From NCBI GenBank assembly GCA_035620975.1, contig DASPFV010000034.1, positions 1-28,208 of the forward strand: a DNA stretch of 28,208 nucleotides, in the 5' to 3' direction. The number at the start of each line of letters is the position of its first letter. Positions within the stretch are counted from its first letter, which is position 1. The translations under genes and the position numbers were made by a program. The notes beneath the pieces were generated by a model, which did not search any database, was not told where the DNA came from, and was given only the letters and a program-made list of their open reading frames with translations. This DNA is from DASPFV01 sp035620975 (GTDB lineage: Bacteria; Acidobacteriota; Vicinamibacteria; Vicinamibacterales; 2-12-FULL-66-21). Shown here one piece after another: positions 15,259 to 22,676 of this stretch.

Positions 15259-18132
15259 TCAGGAGCCGAGCGCCCGGTATTCGGCGCGGGCGCGCTTCAG
15301 CACGGGCAGGTCCTCGTCGGCAGACTCCCACAGTCGGAACAGTTCGTCGTACTCACGCCGCGCGTCTGCCGTCTTCCCTTCGAGTCGCCACGCTCGCGCC
15401 AGCCCGAGATGGGCGAGCGGCACGACCGGAGCAAAAGGATCCGCGCCGCGTGCGTCGAGGACGTCCTCGAAACCGCGGCGGGCCCGATCGGCGTCCCCTT
15501 TCGCGAGATGGGCGATCGCCCGCAGATAAATCGGGACCAGGGCGGCCACTGTCCCGCGCTCGGTCTCCAGCGCCGGCTCCAGCGCGCGAGTGGCCTCCTC
15601 GAACCGTTCCGCCTGGATGGCTATGGCCGCCTGCGTCGACGGCACGAGCACCCTTCGAACGAAGGTCGCTTCGGGATAGCGCTGCTGTGCGCGTGTGGCC
15701 ACCTCCCTCGCTTCCGCGGTCAGCCCGGCAAGGCCGAGCGCCGCGGCGGCCCGGACCCGAGGCACTGTTCCGGGGCTGTCCGCGTCCGCCGACGTCCGGC
15801 CCACGAGCTCGCGGACCTGGCCCGGCACGGTCTTCGGATCGCCGTAGAGCGCGTGCGTCCACGCGAGGTGAGCCCAGTAGCCCGTCGCGGTGCCGGAAAG
15901 CCCCCGGGCGGTTGCCTTGTCGGCGGCCTCGGTGTACAGACGGGACGCTTCCCGGAGCCGGCCGTGGTACGCGGCCACCTGCGCCCGCGCTGACACGAGG
16001 TCGAACTCGCGCGGACGATCCCTGGCCCATTCGAGTTGCGCGGCCTCGGACCCGTCACCGGCGATTACCCCGAGCTGGTAGAGCAGCCGCCGCGTCGGAG
16101 TCGTGGCGACACCGAGCGCCACGGCCTCCTCGGCAATTTTCCGTGCCTCCGAGTACTGCCCGAGCCCACGATAGGCGACCGCCAGGTTCGACATCGGAAA
16201 CGGGTGGCCGGGACTGCGCCGGAGCGCCTCCTGAGCTTCGGCGATGCCGCGATCGTACCTGCCCAGCCGGTTGTAGATGAGCGCAAGCGCGTTGGCCGGC
16301 CGCATGTCCCGCGGAAACGACAGCTTCCACACTTCGAGCGTCTGGGCCGCCTCTTCCTGATTGCCGGTCACCCGATCGTGGTACTGATAGGTGATGAACA
16401 GCCGTTCACGTTCGCTGACACGCGCCAACCGGGAATACGCGAGCCGGGAGTACTCCTCGCTCCGGCGCCATTCGCCCAGGCTGCCGTACACGGTCGACAG
16501 CGTGTTGTACGCGGCGGCGAACTCGGGATCGAGCTCGATCGCCTGGTTGAAGAAGGCGATCGACTCCAGTTCCCTGCCGCGCCGCCGCTCCGCCACCCCC
16601 AGCGTGTACGCCTTGAGGGCCTGCAGCGAAGGTGTCGTCGCCTGCTCGATGGGAACGTCGAAGCGCTGGATGGACGGCAGCGACTCGCCGAGCGTCGTCC
16701 GCATGGCCGACGAGAGCGAACCCAGCATGCCGAGCACGGCCTCGCGGCTGGTGGCTTCGCCCTGCACGCGGTGCACCGAGTCGCCCGACTGGCAGTCGGT
16801 GGCGGCGAGCCTGACGACGTAGTTGGCGCCGAGGCTGGCCACGGATCCCTCGAGCATCGCCTTCACGCCAAGCCGCTGGCAGACCTCACGTGCCGACTCG
16901 TGTGTCAGCGTCTCTTCCGGGTTGCGGTTCATCAGCCGCAGGGTCTCCGCGATGCGATCGTCGCTGACGATGTCCAGGAACGGCGACTGGCCGAGCTGCA
17001 CTTTCAGGGCGGTCGCCAGGGTTTCGTCGAAGACCGGATCGCCCGTCGTGTTCGAGAAGCCGGCGACGAGCAGGCTGTCGCGGCTCGTCAGCGGCGTCGT
17101 CGTCGACAGCACCGTCCACCAGATCACCCCAGCCGCGGCGGCCAGCCCCGCGGCGGCGGCCAGGCCCCATCGGCGCCACCACGGGCGCGCAGGGTGGGCG
17201 CCTGAACGCGCCGCGGCAATCGCCGTACCCGTCCCGGATGCTTCGGGCGACAGATGCCGCGCAAGCTCGCGGAGATCGGCGAGCATGTCGGCCGCCGACT
17301 GGTAGCGCCGGTGCCGGTTTACCTGGAGCGCACGGTCGATGACGGCTTCGAGCCGGTCCGGCACAGCCGGGTTGACCGCCCGCGCGGGAACCACGTCGCC
17401 CTGCAGGAGGCGCTGCAGCACGAGCGCCGTGTCGTCACCCGGGAACGCGCGGCGTCCCGTCGCCATCTCGTAGAGCACGCTGCCGAAGGCGAAGACGTCG
17501 CTGCGCGCGTCGACCGGAGCACCCGTCGCCTGCTCGGGCGACATGTAGGCGGCCGTTCCGATCGTGACTCCGGTCTTCGTCACGTCGGGCAGCGACGCGG
17601 TCGGCTGCTCCGAGGTCGCCGCCGGCGGCTCGCCGGGGTCGCTCGGCTGCTGAACCGGCGCTGCACTGGCGAGCTTCGCCAGGCCGAAGTCGAGGACCTT
17701 GATGCGATCGCCGTGGGTGACGAACAGGTTCGCCGGCTTGATGTCGCGGTGGATGATGCCGCGGGCGTGGGCTGCGTCCAGCGCCGTCGCGATCTGGAGA
17801 GCGTAGTCCAGCAGCCGGCCCACCGGAAGCGGACCCGCCTGGAGGAGCTGCTTGATCGTCCGGCCCTCGAGCAGCTCCATCACGATGAATGGCCGGCCTT
17901 CGTGCTCGCCGAGCTCGTGAATCGTGCAGATGTGCGGGTGCTGGAGCGACGAGGCCAGGCGGGCTTCGCGCTTGAAGCGCGCCAGCCACTGCGCCCGCGC
18001 CTGCTCGGGTCGGAGGAACTTGATCGCGACCTCCCGGCGCAGCCGGAGATCCTCGGCCGAATACACCACCCCCATGCCGCCTTCGCCGAGCAGGTGGAGG
18101 ATCCGGTAATGGGAAACGATGGCGTTGATCAC
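15259..18132 (-). CDS. Transmembrane Ser/Thr protein kinase with C-terminal TPR repeats
   Basis: A 957-residue Hanks-type kinase. Kinase domain 9-292: glycine loop GEGGMG at 16-21, VAIK with Lys38, HRDIKPAN at 128-135, DFG at 148-150, an activation loop with TGVTIGT near 187-193, and SPE at 198-200. A tryptophan/alanine-rich membrane helix spans about 322-342. An extracytoplasmic domain follows (SPFLDIVSDDRIAETLRLMNR), a conserved module of acidobacterial kinase-TPR proteins, then a long TPR array (about 510-940). All catalytic residues are present. The GTG at 18132 starts the family's usual N-terminus (VSHYRIL); no strong ribosome-binding site is visible. First gene of a probable operon with a tandem pseudokinase. 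Targets are unknown. Confidence 0.96.
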   Translation of the reverse strand: MINAIVSHYRILHLLGEGGMGVVYSAEDLRLRREVAIKFLRPEQARAQWLARFKREARLASSLQHPHICTIHELGEHEGRPFIVMELLEGRTIKQLLQAGPLPVGRLLDYALQIATALDAAHARGIIHRDIKPANLFVTHGDRIKVLDFGLAKLASAAPVQQPSDPGEPPAATSEQPTASLPDVTKTGVTIGTAAYMSPEQATGAPVDARSDVFAFGSVLYEMATGRRAFPGDDTALVLQRLLQGDVVPARAVNPAVPDRLEAVIDRALQVNRHRRYQSAADMLADLRELARHLSPEASGTGTAIAAARSGAHPARPWWRRWGLAAAAGLAAAAGVIWWTVLSTTTPLTSRDSLLVAGFSNTTGDPVFDETLATALKVQLGQSPFLDIVSDDRIAETLRLMNRNPEETLTHESAREVCQRLGVKAMLEGSVASLGANYVVRLAATDCQSGDSVHRVQGEATSREAVLGMLGSLSSAMRTTLGESLPSIQRFDVPIEQATTPSLQALKAYTLGVAERRRGRELESIAFFNQAIELDPEFAAAYNTLSTVYGSLGEWRRSEEYSRLAYSRLARVSERERLFITYQYHDRVTGNQEEAAQTLEVWKLSFPRDMRPANALALIYNRLGRYDRGIAEAQEALRRSPGHPFPMSNLAVAYRGLGQYSEARKIAEEAVALGVATTPTRRLLYQLGVIAGDGSEAAQLEWARDRPREFDLVSARAQVAAYHGRLREASRLYTEAADKATARGLSGTATGYWAHLAWTHALYGDPKTVPGQVRELVGRTSADADSPGTVPRVRAAAALGLAGLTAEAREVATRAQQRYPEATFVRRVLVPSTQAAIAIQAERFEEATRALEPALETERGTVAALVPIYLRAIAHLAKGDADRARRGFEDVLDARGADPFAPVVPLAHLGLARAWRLEGKTADARREYDELFRLWESADEDLPVLKRARAEYRALGS

Positions 18133-18485
18133 GGAGCTTGCCGGAACTGCAGACCGGACCCTTCATTTTACGCCACTGACCAGCCCCCCGGACGCGGGCC
18201 CGATGAGCGCTGCGGCCGCGTTCGGATTACCGCTGACGGGAGAATGGCGAATGCCAGCAGGACTGCTCGCAGGCTGCGCCGTCGCGTCCTGGTTGCAGCC
18301 CGCATCGCCAGGACCACAACGGCCACTGAGAACGAGGGCCGTCGTCAGCGCTTCCAAGGTCGATGAGCCGTTCATGCCGGCCTCGAAGCCCGCTTCTTCT
18401 CTGTCGCATCGAGCAGCCCCAGCTCGGACAGGGGCCAGAACTGGACCGCTACTGTCGACCTGATGTACGCAGCACCCCGACCCCC
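18133..18485. other. Intergenic stretch without a supported gene
   Basis: This 353-bp gap precedes the kinase operon and follows the PHP gene. It must hold the kinase promoter, but I could not point to a convincing -35/-10 pair. A 70-codon minus-strand frame (18375-18163) and a 37-codon in-frame continuation of the PHP gene past its stop (18485-18372) exist. Neither resembles a known protein. Confidence 0.5.
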
Positions 18486-19166
18486 TCAGCGGCGGAGCCG
18501 GCCGACCAGGCCGGTCAGGCACATCTGCGAGAAGAGCCCCGCAGCCCGCAGCGTCGGGAGCGGCCGCGTGCAGACCTCCACGCGACCGGCGCGGATCGAC
18601 TCGCAGATCGCATCGGGATCGGGCGCGGCGTCCACGACCGAATAGGTCGTGCCCATCTGTGGCAGGAGATGGAGATCCGTGTTGCCCACGAGCGGCTTCC
18701 CGTGCGCGCGCGCCCACGAGACCGCGCGGCGATTGAAATCGAGCCAGCTCGTGTACATCGCGTTGATCTCGAGCGCATCTATGAAGTCGGCGTGCTCGGC
18801 GAGCAGCCGGCCGCCCAGTGCGCTCGGGATCGGATAGAAGGGGTGCGGAACGACGACCAGACCGGAGGTGCCTCTCTTCAGCCGGCGGACGTCGTCGAAC
18901 GTCCGCGCGTCCACGACAGCCGGCGGGAAGTTCACCAGGAGCAGGTGCCGGCGGTTGATCGTGAGCTCGATTCCGGAGAGCAGCACGACGCCGCTGGCGC
19001 GCGCCGCCGCGGCGTGCGGACGCGGATCGAAGTACCGGTCGTGCAGCGTGATCGCCAGCCCGTGGTACCCGAGGGAGGCCGCGTGCTCGATCAGGCGGCC
19101 GACCGTGTGGGAGATGCGATCCTTCGGATCGCCGTCCGTGTGAGCGTGGAGCTCGACTTTCAACAA
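18486..19166 (-). CDS. PHP-domain phosphoesterase-like protein
   Basis: A 226-residue PHP-superfamily protein. The metal-binding motifs appear in order: HAHTDGD near the N-terminus, LHDRYFDPR at about 47, GIELT at about 70, VVPHPFYP at about 107 and NTDLHLLP at about 160. These supply the histidines and acids of the trinuclear metal site. PHP proteins act as phosphoesterases on nucleotides, histidinol phosphate or DNA; nothing here singles out a substrate. No ATG exists near the conserved start. The TTG at 19166, with GGGAG six bases upstream, is chosen; the adjacent TTG at 19163 is equally possible. It faces the same way as the kinase operon but is separated by 353 bp. Confidence 0.88.
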   Translation of the reverse strand: MLKVELHAHTDGDPKDRISHTVGRLIEHAASLGYHGLAITLHDRYFDPRPHAAAARASGVVLLSGIELTINRRHLLLVNFPPAVVDARTFDDVRRLKRGTSGLVVVPHPFYPIPSALGGRLLAEHADFIDALEINAMYTSWLDFNRRAVSWARAHGKPLVGNTDLHLLPQMGTTYSVVDAAPDPDAICESIRAGRVEVCTRPLPTLRAAGLFSQMCLTGLVGRLRR

Positions 19167-19654
19167 GGGCGGCTCCCAGCTCCAGCTCCGGCATCGAGCT
19201 CGACCCTCGGCTGCCAGCCGCGAGCCTTGCTTGCCGGGCGTCTCCCCTACCCTACCAGAGGAGATGGAGCGAGGAGAGGGCCTGCCGGAAACGTGCCGTC
19301 GGGCTCGCCCCTGCTTCCCCGCGTGCCAGTCTCGGCCAGGCGCCGGGCGGGCGCTCCGTCCAGTCGGAGTCGCGCCGGCCGCCGCGCCAGAGGGCGCGGC
19401 GATCTGGATTCCGCCGGCGATCGACGAGTACCGGCAGGAGCGGCAGATCGTCACCGTGCAGGATGGTGTGCTTCACGCGCTGCTTGTCGGCTGCTCAGCC
19501 GTGGTTCTGTAGGGCGACGGAGGACGGAAAACCGGGGGGCCGTGGATGCCAGGCGGAAGCCTCCACTCGCCCTGGAGGGAGACTACAGTCTACCGGGCGG
19601 GCTGATGACCGCGGGGATTCCGGGCTGAAATTCGAAGTTTCACCGGCGTGGCGG
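19167..19654. other. Intergenic stretch, nothing recognised
   Basis: About 490 bp without a recognisable gene. A plus-strand frame ending at 19512 contains AIWIPPAIDEYRQERQIVTV, which reads like real protein, but I cannot link it to a family and no good start or ribosome-binding site precedes it. It may be the remnant of a lost gene. Confidence 0.4.
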
Positions 19655-19656
19655 CC

Positions 19657-19671
19657 TGGCAGTCTTCTTGC
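19657..19671 (+). promoter_or_regulatory. Candidate sigma-54 (-24/-12) promoter
   Basis: TGGCAG, five bases, then TTGC: the GG and GC dinucleotides are separated by exactly 10 bp, as RpoN promoters require. TGGCA and TTGC match the TGGCACG-N4-TTGCW consensus; the sixth base of the -24 element and the base after TTGC do not. Transcription would start about 19683, almost at the ATG of the 55-residue gene, so a leaderless message or a misidentified start would be implied. Confidence 0.4.
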
Positions 19672-19684
19672 CCGACTCCTGCGC

Positions 19685-19852
19685 ATGACGATCGAGGTGC
19701 TCATCGGCCGCTCGCTCGCCTTCTGCCTCCATCCGACTGCGGCGTGGCGCGTCCTGTCCCCGGCCCGGCGCGTCCTCCTGGTCGGCGCGTACGCCGGAGC
19801 CGGATACGTCGCCGTACTGACCGCCCTCCTCGTGGGCGTAGCGGGCCGCTGA
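19685..19852 (+). CDS. 55-residue single-pass membrane peptide, unknown function
   Basis: Begins MTIEVLIGRSLAFCLHPTAA, then WRVLSPARRVLLVGAYAGAG and a hydrophobic end (YVAVLTALLVGVAG). Residues about 30-53 could form one membrane helix preceded by arginines. No ribosome-binding site is apparent, but a sigma-54-like promoter ends 14 bp upstream. The reading frame is open far upstream, so the ATG is only the most economical start. Its neighbours face the other way or lie far off, so it is probably monocistronic. A chance ORF cannot be excluded. Confidence 0.5.
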   Translation: MTIEVLIGRSLAFCLHPTAAWRVLSPARRVLLVGAYAGAGYVAVLTALLVGVAGR

Positions 19853-19962
19853 AGACGCAAGCCCGACCCGTCCTCCTTTCCCAGCCCGGGATGCATTTTT
19901 CAGCACCCCTGGCAGGCGGGGACCGCAGCTCCCCCGGTCAGGCAGAAGGAGTCGCCGCAAGA

Positions 19963-20769
19963 TCACGCACGCGGAACTGGCGCCTCCCGTACCGCCAGCG
20001 CGGACGCCAGCGAATCTACGGCCTGTCGCATGCGCTCCACCCGCTCCGGAGCCACCCCATACAGCGAAAGCCAGATTCCGAGGCGGTAGTTCGGCTGCAG
20101 TCCTTCCCTTTCCACGAAGAGCAGCGCGTCGTTGAGGTCGGACAGCACGAAGGCCACGGCGCGGGGCGGTAACGCGACCAGCACAGAGGCCTCGAACCGC
20201 TCGCCGCCCAGCAAGAGACTGCAGCGGTCACCGACGCCGAGCGCATCAATACCAGGCCGGACGTCGAGTCCGCCGGCACCGAACACGGCGCGCGATCCGT
20301 CGGCGACCGTCCCCCGGCAGCTCGGCCGGGCGCTGAGCATCGCGCGCCGGGTACCCGGATGCCGCTCCAGCACATGACGCAGGTTCGCGAGGAAATACGT
20401 CCATCCAGCAGTGAGGCCGTCGATGTAGTCGTCCCAGCTCTCGCTCTCGTCGAACCCCGAGTGAACGAGGCGAACCGTCACGATCTCGCCGTTGGCCTCG
20501 AGGTGGAAATCGACCGCCAGGCTTCTTGCCGCGTCGCCGACGATGCCGAGATGTGCGTGCGGTTCCCAGGCGACGATCGGGGCCACCCACTCCTCGCCCG
20601 GGCCCCAGGAGAGGGTCAGGGTCCCGCCAGGTCCCGGAACCGTCGCCGCCTGCGGAGGGAACCAGCGTGCGAGGCCTTCAGCGGTCGTCAACGCCTTCCA
20701 CACCTCGTCGAGCGTCGCCTTCACGTCGATGCGGAGGGCGATGACGCGGGCGGCTGGCTGCTCAGACAT
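19963..20769 (-). CDS. AHSA1/SRPBCC-domain protein with C-terminal extension
   Basis: A 268-residue protein. Residues about 8-140 are an AHSA1-type SRPBCC domain: RIDVKATLDEVWKALTT, ARWFPPQA, LSWGPGEEW and the closing helix WTYFLANLRHVLERH. The remaining ~110 residues look like a second, more diverged half, ending in a helix (ERVERMRQAVDSLASALA). The usual family length is about 150, so this is a long version. The start codon overlaps the end of the HTH gene by 8 bp (ATGTCTGA), so the two are translationally coupled. ArsR-AHSA1 gene pairs are very common; the ligand is unknown. Confidence 0.88.
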   Translation of the reverse strand: MSEQPAARVIALRIDVKATLDEVWKALTTAEGLARWFPPQAATVPGPGGTLTLSWGPGEEWVAPIVAWEPHAHLGIVGDAARSLAVDFHLEANGEIVTVRLVHSGFDESESWDDYIDGLTAGWTYFLANLRHVLERHPGTRRAMLSARPSCRGTVADGSRAVFGAGGLDVRPGIDALGVGDRCSLLLGGERFEASVLVALPPRAVAFVLSDLNDALLFVEREGLQPNYRLGIWLSLYGVAPERVERMRQAVDSLASALAVREAPVPRA

Positions 20770-21361
20770 GCTGGTGCTCCTTCTCGGGGTCGCCGACCGC
20801 GGGATACCCGCCGGCGAAGATCCGGAACGTCCGCCCGCCGGGGGCATGCGGATCGTGGTAACGCGCGACGAGCTTGCCGACCGCGCTCGTGAGGGCATCC
20901 GCAAAGGCCCGCTGCGCTGAAGGCGTCGCGAACCGGACGTCTGCTTCGATCGAAAGGGTGGGTATCCGCTTCGCCTGCGCATCAGCCGCCCGGCGGAGAA
21001 CCGCGATATCCGACAGCGTACGGGCCGCGCCGGCCGCCAGGTAAGCCGATGAGAACCGATCGGCATGCTGTGCCGCAACGGCGGGCGTGCCGGGAACGGT
21101 CGGCGCAAGGAGGAACGACGCGGCGGTCCGCCGGTACTGCCGATCGATTCGCCGACCGACCGTCCCCAGGTCCTCGGCCTGGACCAGGTGCTCGGCCTCG
21201 AGCTGCCGCAGGTGGTAGTTCACCCGCTGTCGCGGCAGAGCCAGCGCCTTGGCGAGGTGACTGGCGCTGGCGGGCCGGTCGAGCGACCCGAGGATCCTCG
21301 CCCGGAGGGGATGCAGCGCCGTGCGCGCGCGGCGTGGATCATCGATGATGTCCAGCTTCAT
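20762..21361 (-). CDS. ArsR-like winged-helix transcriptional regulator
   Basis: A 199-residue regulator. The N-terminal winged helix (about 12-75) reads HPLRARILGSLDRPASASHL, then LPRQRVNYHLRQLEAEHLVQ as the recognition helix and wing start. The rest is an alpha/beta domain of unknown ligand (SIEADVRFATPSAQRAFADA). It overlaps the AHSA1 gene by 8 bp and probably controls that pair. Upstream lies a perfect 11-bp-arm palindrome plus a half copy, the likely binding sites. The ATG at 21361 begins the natural N-terminus MKLDIIDDP. Divergent from the ECF sigma factor operon. Confidence 0.9.
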   Translation of the reverse strand: MKLDIIDDPRRARTALHPLRARILGSLDRPASASHLAKALALPRQRVNYHLRQLEAEHLVQAEDLGTVGRRIDRQYRRTAASFLLAPTVPGTPAVAAQHADRFSSAYLAAGAARTLSDIAVLRRAADAQAKRIPTLSIEADVRFATPSAQRAFADALTSAVGKLVARYHDPHAPGGRTFRIFAGGYPAVGDPEKEHQHV

Positions 21362-21392
21362 CTCGAACCTGAACGTCGGGCTGCGTTCGCGT

Positions 21393-21439
21393 CGTCGGAC
21401 AACATTATGTTTCCGTCGGACAATTTATATTGTCCGACG
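21393..21439. promoter_or_regulatory. Operator: 26-bp palindrome plus 21-bp-phased partial copy
   Basis: Bases 21414-21439 are CGTCGGACAAT-TTAT-ATTGTCCGACG, 11-bp perfect arms around a 4-bp AT spacer. A second CGTCGGACAA starts at 21393, exactly 21 bp (two helical turns) before the first, and is followed by an imperfect inverted match (GGACAACAT...GTTTCC). The block is AT-richer than its surroundings and sits 32 bp ahead of the HTH regulator start and 105 bp ahead of the sigma factor start. Chance is very unlikely for 11-bp arms with phased repetition. Confidence 0.85.
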
Positions 21440-21544
21440 ACCCCCAGTCAAGCCCGCGGTCCTCCGGGCCGAACAGCAACGCCACCGCCGTCAACCCCGT
21501 ATGGCCTTGGGAGGGACCGGACGATCCCGATCGATCTGGAAACG

Positions 21545-22102
21545 GTGACCGAGGCCCGGCTGGTAGCCGAAGCGCTCTCCGGGTCCTCCTCCGCCTTCGA
21601 GCGGATCGTGCGGCGGTATCAGCGGCCGGTCATCAGCCTGATTGCGCGCATGACGGGTGATGTCGCGCTGGCCGAGGAGCTCGCCCAGGACACGTTCGTC
21701 AAGGCCTACCGGCGCCTGCAGGCCTTCGATACGACGCGCCGCCTCTCGAGCTGGCTGTTCCGCATCGCGCACAACACGGCGATCGATGCGTTGCGGCGGG
21801 CGCCGAGACGCGAGGTTCCGCTTGCGGGACCGGGAGAGCGCGAGGGGCCTCATATGGCGGCCCCGGCGCGCTCCGATCCAGTCGAGCAGGAGGTGCTCGC
21901 CCGCGCGCTCGAGACGGCAATGCGCGAGCTGCGACCGGAGTTCAGGGCCGCGCTCGTCCTGCGCTACGAAGAAGGGCTTTCCTTCGACGAAATCGGACAC
22001 GCGCTCGGGATCCCGGAGGCCACGGCTCGGTCCCACGTTCACCGGGCGCGCAAGGACATGGCTCGACGGCTCGCGCGCGCGGGCTGGGCGCCGCCGGAGT
22101 GA
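21545..22102 (+). CDS. ECF-type RNA polymerase sigma factor
   Basis: A 185-residue sigma-70-family protein of the ECF type. Region 2 spans about 17-85: FERIVRRYQRPVISLIARMT, ELAQDTFVKAYRRL, then SWLFRIAHNTAIDALRR. Region 4 covers about 125-180: MRELRPEFRAALVLRYEEGL, SFDEIGHALGIPEATARSHV, then HRARK. Start: GTG at 21545 fits the family N-terminus; the longer open frame upstream overlaps the operator. It is followed after 46 bp by a small membrane protein gene and then, with an ATGA overlap, by a polymer-forming protein gene. This is the usual position for an anti-sigma factor, though the neighbour has no recognisable anti-sigma zinc motif. Confidence 0.92.
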   Translation: MTEARLVAEALSGSSSAFERIVRRYQRPVISLIARMTGDVALAEELAQDTFVKAYRRLQAFDTTRRLSSWLFRIAHNTAIDALRRAPRREVPLAGPGEREGPHMAAPARSDPVEQEVLARALETAMRELRPEFRAALVLRYEEGLSFDEIGHALGIPEATARSHVHRARKDMARRLARAGWAPPE

Positions 22103-22148
22103 CTGCAACGTCGAGCCTCCCGGCCCCGTAAGCCTCTTCGGAACGCCC

Positions 22149-22676
22149 ATGGAGACGAACGGCGACGACCTCGATCGGCACGTCCGGCGCTGGCTCGCGG
22201 CGGAGGAACAGAACCGCGACGACGACGCGGATGCGGAGTTCCGGAAGGTATTCGCCGCGGCGAGCGCCGTCGCGCCGCCTTCCCCGTCGTTCGTGAACGA
22301 GACGATGACGGCCGTCCAGGCCGTGGCGGCGCGCGACCGCCGCCTCGCCCGCCTGACGAGGGTGGCGGTGCTCGGCATGGGCGTCTCCGGGGCTGGCGTG
22401 CTGACCTGGTTCAGCGCCGGCTTGATCGTGTCGGCGATGTCCACGGCGCTCACGGCCTTCCTCGACCTGACGATCGGGCTCATCGTCGGCGCCGCGACGA
22501 GCGGACAGCCGGGCACCACCGTCTGGAGCATCTTCGCCAATCTCGGGCGGGCAGCCGCGGCGTTCGCGGCCAGCCCGACGGTCACCCTCACGATTCTCGT
22601 CATCCAGGCGCTCGCGATCGCGGCGCTGGCCGCGCTGCAGCGCATTCTCGGTTCGGATCTGGAGTCATCCCGATGA
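22149..22676 (+). CDS. Small membrane protein, putative anti-sigma/regulatory partner
   Basis: A 175-residue protein. A charged cytoplasmic N-terminus (about 1-75: DDLDRHVRRWLAAEEQNRDD, then FRKVFAAASAVAPPSPSFVN, ending RLARLTR) is followed by two or three hydrophobic segments (about 77-105, 108-128 and 148-165). The gene follows an ECF sigma factor and overlaps the next gene by ATGA. That order and topology (cytoplasmic N-terminus, then membrane) suit an anti-sigma factor, but the HXXXCXXC zinc anti-sigma signature is absent, so the role is inferred from context. Confidence 0.75.
   Translation: METNGDDLDRHVRRWLAAEEQNRDDDADAEFRKVFAAASAVAPPSPSFVNETMTAVQAVAARDRRLARLTRVAVLGMGVSGAGVLTWFSAGLIVSAMSTALTAFLDLTIGLIVGAATSGQPGTTVWSIFANLGRAAAAFAASPTVTLTILVIQALAIAALAALQRILGSDLESSR

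Noticed and set aside
18163..18375. 70-codon minus-strand ORF before the kinase operon
   Set aside because: Low-complexity Ala/Gly/Ser composition, no recognisable family and no clear ribosome-binding site; possible, but not supported.
18372..18485. In-frame continuation of the PHP gene for 37 codons past its TGA
   Set aside because: A 37-codon open run is expected by chance at this GC content, and the PHP domain is already complete before the stop.
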